Assembly (NCBI GenBank): GCA_016192945.1
Contig: JACPTE010000022.1
Span: forward strand, 1 to 43,437
Reading direction: 5' to 3'
Origin: Candidatus Woesearchaeota archaeon
GTDB taxonomy: Archaea; Nanobdellota; Nanobdellia; Woesearchaeales; UBA10216
Length of the DNA stretch: 43,437 bases
A program made the position numbers and the translations under genes. Below are positions 7,859 to 19,434 of the stretch, one piece after another. Each line of letters starts with the position of its first letter. Positions within the stretch are counted from its first letter, which is position 1. Under the pieces are notes generated by a model. That model did no database searches and was not told the origin of the DNA. It saw only the letters and a program-made list of their open reading frames with translations.

Positions 7859-8916
7859 AAAGCGCAATAATAGAGCAGGACATGGAAAAAATAGCAAAAA
7901 ACATTTCAGACATATCAGGCAAGCTAAGCGGAAAGACACTCCTTATCACTGGCGGCGCAGGATTCCTTGGGAATTACTTCATTGGAGTGATTGATTACCT
8001 GAACAATGCTTCCCTTGAAAAGCCATGCAGGATAATATCTGTGGACAACTTCTCAACAGGAGTCAAATACAGGATTGAGGAGGGCCCTAACTTCAGGGCA
8101 ATACGGCACAACATAAAAGACACCATAAGGATAGACGAGCCAGTGCACTTCATAATCCATGCAGCAGGAATAGCATCCCCAAAGTTTTACAGGGAATTAA
8201 GGATAGAGACAATAGATGTTGCAACCCTCGGTACAAAAAACGCACTTGAGCTCGCCAAGGACAAGAAAGTGGAGAGCATGCTCTACTTCAGCTCAAGCGA
8301 GGTATACGGAGACCCTGCCCCTGAATCCGTTCCTTCCCCTGAAACATACGCAGGGAATGTATCATGCACAGGACCAAGGGCAAACTATGACGAGTCAAAA
8401 AGGCTTGGAGAAACATACTGCATCGCGTATTACGAAACCCTTGGAGTGCCTGTAAAGATGGTGAGGCCCTTCAACGTCTTCGGGCCCGGAATGAGGTTTG
8501 ACGACTACCGCGTAATACCTAATTTCGTCTCGCACATGATGCAGGGAAAGCCGCTTCCCCTCTATGGCGGGGGAAGCCACACAAGGACATTCTGCTACAT
8601 AACAGACGCGATGACAGGCTTCTTCAAAGTGCTCCTTTCAAACTACAACGGGGAGCCGTTCAATGTAGGGAATGACAACAACGAGATAACAATGAAGCAG
8701 CTGGCAATGATTATTGCCGAGCTTTTTGACCCGAGCCTCAAGATGGACGAGATAAGGGGGCTGAATGATGCATACTCAATGGCTGACCCAAAAAGAAGAT
8801 GCCCTGACCTGGCAAAGATAAGGACAAAACTGAACTACAACCCCCAGGTAGACATAAGGGCAGGGCTAAAGAGGTTCATGGACTGGGCAAGGGAGAACTA
8901 TAGAGAATCGCGATGA
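7855..8916 (+). CDS. NAD-dependent epimerase/dehydratase (extended SDR, UDP-glucuronate decarboxylase-like)
   Basis: LLITGGAGFLGNYF, YxxxK in ANYDESKRLGE, RPFNVFGPGMR. Confidence 0.88.
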   Translation: MKSAIIEQDMEKIAKNISDISGKLSGKTLLITGGAGFLGNYFIGVIDYLNNASLEKPCRIISVDNFSTGVKYRIEEGPNFRAIRHNIKDTIRIDEPVHFIIHAAGIASPKFYRELRIETIDVATLGTKNALELAKDKKVESMLYFSSSEVYGDPAPESVPSPETYAGNVSCTGPRANYDESKRLGETYCIAYYETLGVPVKMVRPFNVFGPGMRFDDYRVIPNFVSHMMQGKPLPLYGGGSHTRTFCYITDAMTGFFKVLLSNYNGEPFNVGNDNNEITMKQLAMIIAELFDPSLKMDEIRGLNDAYSMADPKRRCPDLAKIRTKLNYNPQVDIRAGLKRFMDWARENYRESR

Positions 8917-10464
8917 TTATTTTTTCTCCTTCCCGCGCTCATCTTCCCTGACCACTGTTGAAGCCCTGTACAGCGAGTCAAAAGTTCCTGCATCAGTCCA
9001 ATGGCCATTCAGGAAGCTGTATGCCAAGGTGCCCTTCCTGATATACTCATTGTTCACATCGGTGATTTCATATTCGCCGCGAGCAGAGGGCTTAAGGGCC
9101 CTTATTATCTCAAAAACATCAGGATTATACATGTAAATTCCTGTAACAGCATACCTGCTCTTCGGCTTCCTGGGCTTCTCCTCAATCCCGATTATCCTGT
9201 TGCCCTGAAGCTCGGCAACACCAAAGCGCTCTGCATCACCAACCTCCTTGAGGAAAATCCTGGCGCTCTCGGTGCCGTTCTTGAATGCCTCAATCTCGCC
9301 TGAAATGTCATCAGTAAAAATATTATCCCCCAGGATGGCAACGAACTTGTCATTCCCGACAAAATCCTCGCTCAGCGACAAAGCCTGGGCAATCCCAAGC
9401 GCACCATCCTGAACCTTGTAAGTCAGGTCAATCCCAAACTCCTTCCCTGAGCCTAGAAGCTTCATGAAGTCTCCAGCGCACTCTGTCCCGGTAATCAGCA
9501 AAATCTTCCTTATCCCAGCATTTATCATGGAAAACAACGGATAAAATATCATTGGCTTGTCATGGACAGGCAAAAGATGCTTGTTTGTAACCTTGGTTAT
9601 TGGCAGCAGCCTTGAGCCAGTCCCCCCTGCAAGGATAACGCCCTTAATCGTGACCAACCCGAGATAATCCTTCAACGCATCCTCCCACCCCCTCAGGGGC
9701 TCAAGCTTTGTGTTGATAAGTATGGAGCACTTGGGGCGCCTTGCAGGCCTGTCAAGCTCATCGCTGGTGATTGGAACAACAACAGTCTTGAGTCCTGCGA
9801 GCTCTATAATCTTCTTTGCATACTCATACCAGCTGCATGAGCCTGAATTGGTAACATGATAAATCCCGAAGTCACAACTGTAGACAATTTCCTTAATCTT
9901 CACTGCAACATCCTTGGTGTAGCCAGGGCAGATGACCTGGTCTGTGACTACAGCAATCTTGTCGCGCTCCCTGGCCAGCCGGATTATGGTATCAACAAAA
10001 TTTGACCTGTGCCTTCCGAAAAGCCCGGAAGTCCTGACTATGAAGTATTTCTCCATCTTTTCCCTTATCAGCCGCTCAGCAAGCGCCTTTGCCTGGCCGT
10101 GAACATTAATAGGATTGGGCTGGTCATATTCTGTATAGCCGTTCTGGTTCCCGTCAAAAACATAGTCTGTGCTGAGATGCAGAAGAGAGGCCCCAGCAAG
10201 ACTGCAGGCATCAGCCACATATCCTGCTGCATAGCCATTCACCTCAAGGCAGAGTTCCTTGCTTGTTTCAGCCCCGTCAACATCAGTGTATGCTGCAGCA
10301 TTAATCACCAAATCAGGCTTCAGCTCAGCTATCTTTCTGGATACATCGCCCTTCTTCGTAATGTCAAGGTCCTTTCTCTTCCAGGCAACAACCTTTTCAT
10401 TGCTGAACACTGAAACAAGGTCCTTTCCAAGAAGCCCGTCAGCCCCTAAAATGAGGATTTTCAT
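8917..10464 (-). CDS. RmlD-RmlA fusion: dTDP-4-dehydrorhamnose reductase + glucose-1-phosphate thymidylyltransferase
   Basis: N-half MKILILGADGLLGKDLV...STDYVFDG; C-half IKGVILAGGTGSRLLPITKVTNKHLLPVHDKPMIFYPLFSMINAGI; one continuous 515-aa ORF. Confidence 0.92.
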   Translation of the reverse strand: MKILILGADGLLGKDLVSVFSNEKVVAWKRKDLDITKKGDVSRKIAELKPDLVINAAAYTDVDGAETSKELCLEVNGYAAGYVADACSLAGASLLHLSTDYVFDGNQNGYTEYDQPNPINVHGQAKALAERLIREKMEKYFIVRTSGLFGRHRSNFVDTIIRLARERDKIAVVTDQVICPGYTKDVAVKIKEIVYSCDFGIYHVTNSGSCSWYEYAKKIIELAGLKTVVVPITSDELDRPARRPKCSILINTKLEPLRGWEDALKDYLGLVTIKGVILAGGTGSRLLPITKVTNKHLLPVHDKPMIFYPLFSMINAGIRKILLITGTECAGDFMKLLGSGKEFGIDLTYKVQDGALGIAQALSLSEDFVGNDKFVAILGDNIFTDDISGEIEAFKNGTESARIFLKEVGDAERFGVAELQGNRIIGIEEKPRKPKSRYAVTGIYMYNPDVFEIIRALKPSARGEYEITDVNNEYIRKGTLAYSFLNGHWTDAGTFDSLYRASTVVREDERGKEKK

Positions 10465-11480
10465 TGTGATGCCTCCTTAAGCCCGTGCTTTTCATAATAA
10501 TGGCTCCTGTAATACTCAAGGAACTCGCCGCTCTTGATTTTTTCCCACCAGGCCCTGTTATTCCTGTACCAGGCTACAGTTTCCTTCAAAGCCCTCCTGA
10601 AATCATGCGAAGGCTTCCACCCAAGCTCCCTTACCTTTGAAGTGTCAACAGAATACCTCTTGTCATGCCCAGGCCTGTCCTTCACAAGCTTTATCAGGGA
10701 TTTTGGCTTTTTCAACTCAGAAAGAATCATCCCTGTCACTTCAAGATTAGTGAACTCGTTGCCAGCGCCTATATTGTATATCTCCCCTGTCCTGCCCTTC
10801 TCCATCACAGCAAGGATTGCCTCGCAATTGTCAATTACATAAATCCAATCCCTGACCTGCAGGCCATCCCCATACAACGGGAGCGCCTTGTTCTCAATGG
10901 CATTTGTTATGAAAAGGGGAATAAGCTTCTCAGGATGCTGGAATGGGCCGAAATTATTGCTGCTCCTTGTAATCAGAACAGGCATGCCATAAGTCTCAGA
11001 GTAAGACTTCGCAATAAGCTCCCCGCCAGCCTTGCTGGCCGAGTAAGGGCTGCTGGGAGACAGGACTGATGTCTCAAAAAAAGAGCCCTCTGAAATGCTG
11101 CCGTAAACCTCATCAGTGCTAACCTGGACAAAGCCGCAATCGTTCTTCCTCGCAGCCTCAAGAAGAACATACGTTCCAAACACATCAGTCATGATAAAGC
11201 TGCCCGGCCCGCTTATAGAGCGGTCAACATGGCTTTCAGCAGCAAAGTTAACAATAACATCGCACCCCTTAGCTACGGGCTCAACAAGCTCACTGCTGCA
11301 TATATCACCCTCAATAAAAGTATAACGGCTGTCATTCTCAACATCCTTCAAATTGTCCTTATTGCCTGCGTAAGTCAGCTTATCCAGGTTTATTACACTG
11401 GCATCCTTGTACTTCCCAAGGACGTGCCTGATGAAATTGCTGCCTATAAACCCTGCCCCGCCTGTAACGAGATACTTCAT
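10461..11480 (-). CDS. rmlB: dTDP-glucose 4,6-dehydratase
   Basis: [59 protein letters not shown]. Confidence 0.95.
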   Translation of the reverse strand: MKYLVTGGAGFIGSNFIRHVLGKYKDASVINLDKLTYAGNKDNLKDVENDSRYTFIEGDICSSELVEPVAKGCDVIVNFAAESHVDRSISGPGSFIMTDVFGTYVLLEAARKNDCGFVQVSTDEVYGSISEGSFFETSVLSPSSPYSASKAGGELIAKSYSETYGMPVLITRSSNNFGPFQHPEKLIPLFITNAIENKALPLYGDGLQVRDWIYVIDNCEAILAVMEKGRTGEIYNIGAGNEFTNLEVTGMILSELKKPKSLIKLVKDRPGHDKRYSVDTSKVRELGWKPSHDFRRALKETVAWYRNNRAWWEKIKSGEFLEYYRSHYYEKHGLKEASQ

Positions 11481-11957
11481 TCAGCCACCCTTATTTGCCT
11501 TCCACTTGTAAGGAATCTCAATCGCATCAAAGGGGAGCCTGTACTCGTCAGGCTTCTCATGCGAGAACGGAGGCCTGTTATAGCTCCTGTCAGGAATGTT
11601 GACTACAACAGCCTCCTCAGCTGAAGCGCACTCAAAGCCGTGATACACACCAGGGGGAATCTTGACAAGGACGGGATTTTCATCCATGCTGATGACAAAC
11701 TCCTGAATCTCGTTTCTCGTGGGAGAGCCCTCCCTTGAATCAAACAAAACAAGCCTCATCCTGCCCTTGACGCAAGTGAAGAAATCAGACTGAATCCTGT
11801 GATAATGCCACGCCTTTGCAAATCCCGGGAGGCATGTGGTCACGTAAACCTGGCCAAACCCCTCAAAAAAGGGCTCATCCGAGCGAAGAACCTCCATCAG
11901 CCTGCCCCTCTCATCAGGGATTGCCTTAAGCTGCTTTACCTTTACGCCATATATCAT
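11481..11957 (-). CDS. rmlC: dTDP-4-dehydrorhamnose 3,5-epimerase (RmlC-like)
   Basis: AIPDERGRLMEVLRSDEPFFEGFGQVYVTTCLPGFAKAWHYHRIQSDFFTCVKGRMRLVLFD; start likely at internal Met 11957 rather than 11978. Confidence 0.88.
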   Translation of the reverse strand: MIYGVKVKQLKAIPDERGRLMEVLRSDEPFFEGFGQVYVTTCLPGFAKAWHYHRIQSDFFTCVKGRMRLVLFDSREGSPTRNEIQEFVISMDENPVLVKIPPGVYHGFECASAEEAVVVNIPDRSYNRPPFSHEKPDEYRLPFDAIEIPYKWKANKGG

Positions 11958-12003
11958 AAAACAGATAAAACGCAACATATTTAAATACTTTGTTGTTACT
12001 TGA

Positions 12004-12021
12004 GTAATATTAGAGTATTAC
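12004..12021. promoter_or_regulatory. candidate operator: hyphenated palindrome GTAATA-N6-TATTAC
   Basis: Immediately upstream of ATG 12023 in the rmlC / RHH-NTase divergent intergenic region; TATA-like catatttaaatac sits upstream. Confidence 0.5.
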
Positions 12022-12022
12022 C

Positions 12023-12844
12023 ATGAAAGCCAGGGTATCCATATCAATAGACCGGAATGTCCTTGAAAAGCTGGACAGGGAAGTAGACAACATAAACATA
12101 CAATCCAGGTCAGAGGCCATTGAGAAGATAATCAACCAGCATGTAAGCGAAAGGAAAAAATGCGTTATACTTGCAGGAGGGGAGCCGCAAAGCCTCTATT
12201 CAAGCGAGCTTGGATGCTACAGACCCCTTGCAAGGATAAACGGAAAAACCCTCATAGAGGACATGATAGGGAAGGCAAGGAAGATAAACTACAATGAAAT
12301 CCTCATAATCGGGGCTAAGGAAGTGCTGTCAGCAATATACAGCGAGATAGGCGATGGAAAGTCCCTTGATGTGGGCATAGAATACCTTGAGGAGAAAGAG
12401 CATCTTGGCTCAGGAAAGACACTGGCGCTCGCAAAGCCCCACATAAAAGGCACTTTCCTCTTTATGCCCTGCGACCATTACTTTGAGATGAACCTTGAAG
12501 AGGTTGAATCATACCACAAGAGAAACAAGGGAACAGCGACACTCGTAATCTACTCGGGAACAGAACACGAATGGAAGAAAAGCTCAATAGTCAGCCTTGA
12601 GGGAAACCTTATAGTCAAGTACATAGAGAAGCCGAAATACGTTGAGACGCACCTCACCTCGCTGATGACAGGGTTTGCAGAGCCGGATATATTCAGCTAC
12701 ATCCCCTCTGGAAAGATAACATGGAGCCTGCAGGAGAACATATTCACAGAGCTTGCCAAGAAAAGAAAGCTTGTTGGATACATCTACTCCGGAATGTGGA
12801 AGAACATACATGGAAAGAATGACCTGAAGGAGATGGAGAAATAG
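12023..12844 (+). CDS. ribbon-helix-helix (CopG-like) DNA-binding domain fused to sugar nucleotidyltransferase
   Basis: RHH: KARVSISIDRNVLEKLDREVDNINIQSRSEAIEKIINQHVSE; NTase: KCVILAGGEPQ...YRPLARINGKTLIEDMIGKA... Confidence 0.85.
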   Translation: MKARVSISIDRNVLEKLDREVDNINIQSRSEAIEKIINQHVSERKKCVILAGGEPQSLYSSELGCYRPLARINGKTLIEDMIGKARKINYNEILIIGAKEVLSAIYSEIGDGKSLDVGIEYLEEKEHLGSGKTLALAKPHIKGTFLFMPCDHYFEMNLEEVESYHKRNKGTATLVIYSGTEHEWKKSSIVSLEGNLIVKYIEKPKYVETHLTSLMTGFAEPDIFSYIPSGKITWSLQENIFTELAKKRKLVGYIYSGMWKNIHGKNDLKEMEK

Positions 12845-12931
12845 TGCTATGGAAGAAAAATGATCCTGGATTTTCATAAACTTCAGCCTTATTGAAAAGT
12901 TCAAGAGTTTTTACATGTCAAGGCAGATTCG

Positions 12932-12959
12932 GTTAGCTAATCGCTAACTTCCTTTTTTT
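12932..12959 (+). terminator. stem-loop plus T-run
   Basis: gttagc taatc gctaac followed by ttcctttttttc. Confidence 0.5.
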
Positions 12960-12962
12960 CAA

Positions 12963-14870
<1,908 letters not shown>

Positions 14871-14999
14871 TATTCCACCTCCGCATGCTTTTTCATTCCT
14901 TTGATTCTATTTAAACGATGAATAGGGTTTTTCCATGACATTTTAATTCTTTCTGATTGAGCTTTTCTTGCCTCTTTAATATATCTTTTGAATTCTATA

Positions 15000-16217
15000 T
15001 TAAAAGCCATAAGGCCTGAAAATAACGTCAGGGCTATCCCTGTACAGCCGCCTCAGCTCGCCAATCCCCTGTTTGCCCCTGAACCGGTTAACCATGTCGG
15101 GAACATTGGAATACGATTCCTCAAGCCTGAACCTGCCTATCCTTTTTTGAATCTCCTCATCAGGATACTTTCCTGTTCGCTTAGCATAATCAAGCAGCCA
15201 CACAGTGACAGCAGTGTGAACAACATGCTCCTCCCTTCTTAGCCAAGCCCTGCTTATTTGGGAAATTACCTCGCCATCAACAACCTCTTTGCCGGCAGAG
15301 TAACCTGAAAGGGCGTTTTGAGTATGCCTGACTGTATCTGCCGATGCAACTTCATGAAAAATCTCTGATGGGCCTGATTCTGCCCTGTAAATGTCATCCT
15401 TATCAGAAGCCACTAAAATTGGGTTCTTTTCATTGCCTTCAAGCCTGAACCCATCCCTTTCAAACACGAAGTGCATTGTCCTGGAAACATGCCCGGCAAT
15501 CTTTTTTCTATTTGTGAGGCTTGAATACAGGAGCTTTCCATTACGCATGCGAAGCTCATACCTTGGCTCCTCAAAAAACCCTGTTTCCTTCACCAAATAA
15601 ACAATCCTTTTAGAGCCTGCAGATGCATCAACTATTTCCCCTGCACTTTTTGGGGCTACTACAACAAAGGCAAAATTTATGCCGTAAAAATCCAGGAAGT
15701 CGTCAATTGAGCCTTTAACCATTCCCAAGGCAGTCTCTTTAAGCTGGGACTCCCTAACTGAATAAGGCACAGCCCAGTTTCCCTTTACCAGCTCAACAGG
15801 TGTGTATCCTGCAACCTGCCCCTCCAACCCCTGACTCCTAATCTTATCCAGCAATATCCTGTCATAAGCAGACATGTCTGGAAATAAATTTTTATCAGAA
15901 ACCCTTTCAAATCCGTGAGCCATCCTATATTCAGAAGGAAGCACATTACCAACATCCACCAGCGCGTCTAACCTTTCGCCAATGTAAGCCCCTTCCGCAA
16001 GTGATGGAAGAGGGGATGGAATTGCATAACTGGAGACTGTTGGGGAGCTTACCTGTGGATGCTGGCGTGATGAAAAATAGCCAAGACCTGCCCCTGCCAA
16101 AAGCAAGGCCACAGAGCCGCCTATTATAACTCCCGTTGGAATGCGCCTACCATGAGAACCCCTGTCGGGATAATCGCTTGAATGCTTCCCCGCCTTTTTC
16201 TTCTTTCCCATAATCAC
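15000..16217 (-). CDS. hypothetical membrane-anchored extracytoplasmic protein
   Basis: Basic N-term then TM GVIIGGSVALLLAGAGLGYF and a long soluble domain; no family recognised. Confidence 0.65.
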   Translation of the reverse strand: MIMGKKKKAGKHSSDYPDRGSHGRRIPTGVIIGGSVALLLAGAGLGYFSSRQHPQVSSPTVSSYAIPSPLPSLAEGAYIGERLDALVDVGNVLPSEYRMAHGFERVSDKNLFPDMSAYDRILLDKIRSQGLEGQVAGYTPVELVKGNWAVPYSVRESQLKETALGMVKGSIDDFLDFYGINFAFVVVAPKSAGEIVDASAGSKRIVYLVKETGFFEEPRYELRMRNGKLLYSSLTNRKKIAGHVSRTMHFVFERDGFRLEGNEKNPILVASDKDDIYRAESGPSEIFHEVASADTVRHTQNALSGYSAGKEVVDGEVISQISRAWLRREEHVVHTAVTVWLLDYAKRTGKYPDEEIQKRIGRFRLEESYSNVPDMVNRFRGKQGIGELRRLYRDSPDVIFRPYGF

Positions 16218-16259
16218 TGAGAAGTTACGAATTGTTTATAAAACTTCTGCAGAGACAAG

Positions 16260-17216
16260 TTACGCTCTCTTAATCTCGCTCTTGAACCATTCCACAGTCA
16301 GGTTAAGCCCCTCTTCCAGGCTTACTTTCGGCTCCCACTTCAGCAGCTTCCTCGCCTTTGCAAGGTCAGGCCTCCTGTTCTTAGGGTCATCCTGTGGAAG
16401 CTTCCTGAAGACAATGCTGCTCCTGCTTCCAGTAAGCGCAATAATCTTCCTTGCAAACTCAAGTATAGGCAGCTCCTCTGAATTGCCCAGGTTTACAGGC
16501 TCATTTACTGATGAAAGCATCAGCCTGAAAATGCCATCAACCAAATCAGAAATGTAGCAGAAGCTTCTTGTCTGGGAGCCATCCCCGAAAACAGTAAGGG
16601 GCCTGCCATTAAGGGCCTGCCAGATGAAGTTAGGGACTGCACGCCCGTCATTGAGCCTCATGTAAGGGCCGAAAGTGTTGAAAATCCTGACAATCTTGGT
16701 ATCCATCCTGTGCTGCCTGTGATATGCCATTGTGATTGCCTCAGCAAACCTCTTTGCCTCGTCATAAACCCCGCGAGGGCCTATGGGATTTACATTGCCC
16801 CAGTAGGATTCCGGCTGGGGATGCACAAGAGGGTCGCCGTAAACCTCGCTTGTAGATGCAAGCATGAAAACAGCTCCCTTATCCTTAGCCAGCCCCAGGG
16901 CATTGTGGGTTCCAAGGCTGCCAACCTTCAAAGTGGGAATTGGATACTTCAGGTAATCTGCAGGAGATGCTGGAGATGCAAAATGCAGGACATAATCAAT
17001 TTTCCCTGAGCAGCTTATATGCTCAGCAACATTCTGGTTCAGGAACTCAAAGTCTGGATGCCCCTTGAACTCGTCAATGTTCGCGAGGCTGCCTGTGATG
17101 AGGTTGTCAACACATACAACTCTGAAACCCTTATCAAGAAGGTGCTTGCAGAGATGCCTCCCGATAAAACCCGCCCCTCCTGTAACCAGCGCTGATTTTA
17201 TTTTCCCGCCCTCCAA
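16260..17216 (-). CDS. UDP-glucuronate decarboxylase-like SDR
   Basis: [66 protein letters not shown]. Confidence 0.9.
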   Translation of the reverse strand: MEGGKIKSALVTGGAGFIGRHLCKHLLDKGFRVVCVDNLITGSLANIDEFKGHPDFEFLNQNVAEHISCSGKIDYVLHFASPASPADYLKYPIPTLKVGSLGTHNALGLAKDKGAVFMLASTSEVYGDPLVHPQPESYWGNVNPIGPRGVYDEAKRFAEAITMAYHRQHRMDTKIVRIFNTFGPYMRLNDGRAVPNFIWQALNGRPLTVFGDGSQTRSFCYISDLVDGIFRLMLSSVNEPVNLGNSEELPILEFARKIIALTGSRSSIVFRKLPQDDPKNRRPDLAKARKLLKWEPKVSLEEGLNLTVEWFKSEIKRA

Positions 17217-17941
17217 TGGATATCCGCATCTCTCAGCTGGTCATGGCTGCCTATGTCAAACCACTTCTCGCTGAAAACAAAGCCATAAACATGGCTCCTT
17301 GAGGAGAGCCACTTTATAAAATCTCCCAGGTTATCAGGCTTGTGATTCTGCCTTATGCAGCCCTCAAGCTCCTCCAAATGCCCTTTTGTAAAAAAATAGC
17401 AGGCTGTGCTGGCCAGCGAAGTCTTTGGGATTGCAGGCTTCTCCTCAAAATCCACCACCCTGAATTCATCATCTACCTGCGCAACCCCCAGCTTTCCTGC
17501 AAGAAGGCTCCTGTCACCCAAATCATAGAGTGCAACAACTGATGATTTTTTCTGCATGAAGAACCTGTACATGCTGAGAAGACTGAACTCAAAAAGGTTG
17601 TCACCTGCAATTACAAGTATGTCGTCATCAATACCCTCAGCCTTTACAGCAAAATCTATGTCACCAATAGCCCCAAGTCTGTCATCGTTGCTATTGGTAA
17701 GGTCATTGAGAAGCCTTATCTTCAACCCAGACCTGTAGCTGCCAAGCCACTCCCCGAATTTTGGGAAAAACTTGTTATTGGTAACAATTACAACTTCATT
17801 GACAGCAGGAATTTCCACAATCCTCTCAAGAATATGCTCAATGATGGGCTTCCCAGCTATTTTAATAAGGGGCTTCGGGTTGTCTTTTGTAATGGGATAC
17901 AGCCTTGTACCATACCCTGCCGCCAGGACTATCGCTTTCAT
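17198..17941 (-). CDS. sugar-1-phosphate nucleotidyltransferase
   Basis: [39 protein letters not shown]. Confidence 0.92.
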   Translation of the reverse strand: MKAIVLAAGYGTRLYPITKDNPKPLIKIAGKPIIEHILERIVEIPAVNEVVIVTNNKFFPKFGEWLGSYRSGLKIRLLNDLTNSNDDRLGAIGDIDFAVKAEGIDDDILVIAGDNLFEFSLLSMYRFFMQKKSSVVALYDLGDRSLLAGKLGVAQVDDEFRVVDFEEKPAIPKTSLASTACYFFTKGHLEELEGCIRQNHKPDNLGDFIKWLSSRSHVYGFVFSEKWFDIGSHDQLRDADIHWRAGK

Positions 17942-18075
17942 TTGTTGCTGGGTCTGATACCCCGCCCCTTGGGGCGGCCTCCGTTATTATTTGCTGGGAA
18001 ATTCCCAGCAACTTTGAAAATCCCAACACTCATTACTGATACCCCGCCGCTTGCGGCGATTGGGATTTTCATTTT
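17937..18075 (-). repeat. 139-bp inverted repeat, copy 2
   Basis: Reverse complement matches 6118-6256 with one mismatch; fills the whole gap between the UGD stop and the NTase start. Confidence 0.97.
17938..18072 (-). CDS. putative 44-aa small protein, copy 2
   Basis: [44 protein letters not shown]; 4 nt after the UGD stop, stop overlaps the NTase start (ATGA). Confidence 0.45.
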   Translation of the reverse strand: MKIPIAASGGVSVMSVGIFKVAGNFPANNNGGRPKGRGIRPSNK

Positions 18076-18076
18076 A

Positions 18077-19378
18077 CTAGCGGCCTATTCCCTCATAATT
18101 GAAGCCGAATGCGCGCATATCAGAAGGCTCGTAAATGTTCCTGGCATCAACAATGTTTGGCAGTTTCATCAATGACTTGAGCCTTGCCTTGTCCAGCTCC
18201 CTGAACTCATCCCACTCAGTTATGATGACAAGGCAATCAGAATCCCTGGCAGCGTCATATGAATTAGAAGAATATTCCACATCATTGAGGAATTTTTTTG
18301 CGTTATTCCTGGCAACAGGGTCAAACGCACTAACCACAGCCCCCAGCTTCTGCAGCTCCCTGACCAGGACAATTGAAGGCGCATCCCTCATGTCATCAGT
18401 CTTGGGCTTGAAGGCAAGCCCCCATAATGCTATTTTCCTGCCCTTCAAATCATTCCCAACAAGCGCCTTTACCTTCTCAGCAACAAAAAGCTTCTGGTCC
18501 TCATTAACCGCGTCAACAGAGCCCATCATACGAGCCTTGCAGTTACTCTCGCCCATCATATGAATCAGGGCGCGGACATCCTTTGGGAAGCAGCTGCCCC
18601 CATAGCCTGCGCCAGCCTGAAGGAACCTCGGCCCGATGCGGTTATCCAGGCCTATTCCCTTGGCAACCATCTTTACATCAGCGCCCACAGCCCTGCAGAG
18701 ATGGGAAATCTCGTTCATAAAGGATATCCTTGCAGCAAGCATCGCATTGCTCGCATACTTGATGAGCTCTGAGCTCTGCATGTCAGCAACAAGAATAGGC
18801 CTGCCTGTGCGCTCGATAGGCTTGTATATGTCAAGCATTATTTTCTTGGCAGCATCATTATCCACGCCTATAACAATCCTGTCAGGAAGCATGAAATCGT
18901 TAACTGCTTCACCCTCCCTCAGGAATTCCGGGTTTGAGACCACATCAAAGCTCATCTTCCTCCTCTGGCTTGAGGCTATCATGTCCTTTATCCTGCTGCA
19001 AGTGCCTGGAGGGACTGTGCTTTTAACAACAACCACCTTATAGCTGTTCATGTGAATGGCTATATCCTTCGCAACAGAAAAAACAGAGGACAGGTCAGCA
19101 ACGCCGTTTTCTGCAGAGGGGGTGCCAACTGCAATGAAAATGATGTCAGAAAACTGGACAGCCTCCTTAATGTCAAGAGTGAACCTGAGCCTTCCCTCAC
19201 GGAGGTTCAGCTCAACCAAATCCCTGAGTCCAGGCTCAAAAATAGGGAGAACTCCCTTATTAAGCCCCTCAATCCTTGCCTTGTCAACATCCACGCAGAT
19301 GACATCGTTGCCCAGGTTAGCAAGGCACGTGCCCGTAACGAGGCCCACATAACCGCACCCAATCATTGAAATCTTCAT
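18077..19378 (-). CDS. UDP-glucose/GDP-mannose dehydrogenase family (UGD)
   Basis: MKISMIGCGYVGLVTGTCLANLGNDVICVDVD, GAGYGGSCFPKDVRAL, ALWGLAFKPKTDDMRDAPS. Confidence 0.95.
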   Translation of the reverse strand: MKISMIGCGYVGLVTGTCLANLGNDVICVDVDKARIEGLNKGVLPIFEPGLRDLVELNLREGRLRFTLDIKEAVQFSDIIFIAVGTPSAENGVADLSSVFSVAKDIAIHMNSYKVVVVKSTVPPGTCSRIKDMIASSQRRKMSFDVVSNPEFLREGEAVNDFMLPDRIVIGVDNDAAKKIMLDIYKPIERTGRPILVADMQSSELIKYASNAMLAARISFMNEISHLCRAVGADVKMVAKGIGLDNRIGPRFLQAGAGYGGSCFPKDVRALIHMMGESNCKARMMGSVDAVNEDQKLFVAEKVKALVGNDLKGRKIALWGLAFKPKTDDMRDAPSIVLVRELQKLGAVVSAFDPVARNNAKKFLNDVEYSSNSYDAARDSDCLVIITEWDEFRELDKARLKSLMKLPNIVDARNIYEPSDMRAFGFNYEGIGR

Positions 19379-19397
19379 GAAAGCGGGGAAATACCAA

Positions 19398-19413
19398 AAG
19401 ATATAAATATCTT
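19398..19413. promoter_or_regulatory. palindromic TATA region AAGATAT-AA-ATATCTT
   Basis: Centred in the 56-bp gap between divergent UGD and RHH-NTase genes. Confidence 0.5.
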
Positions 19414-19434
19414 ACCTTCATCCTACTTTATAGC

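Noticed and set aside
17834-18175. ORF 17834..18175 (+) and ORF 6027..6251 (-), which share a peptide (LLGLIPRPLGRPPLLFAGKFPATLKIPTLITDTPPLAAIGIF)
   Set aside because: The shared peptide is the antisense reading of the 139-bp repeat; flanks overlap real genes on the other strand. The opposite-strand 44-aa frame fits gene boundaries better.
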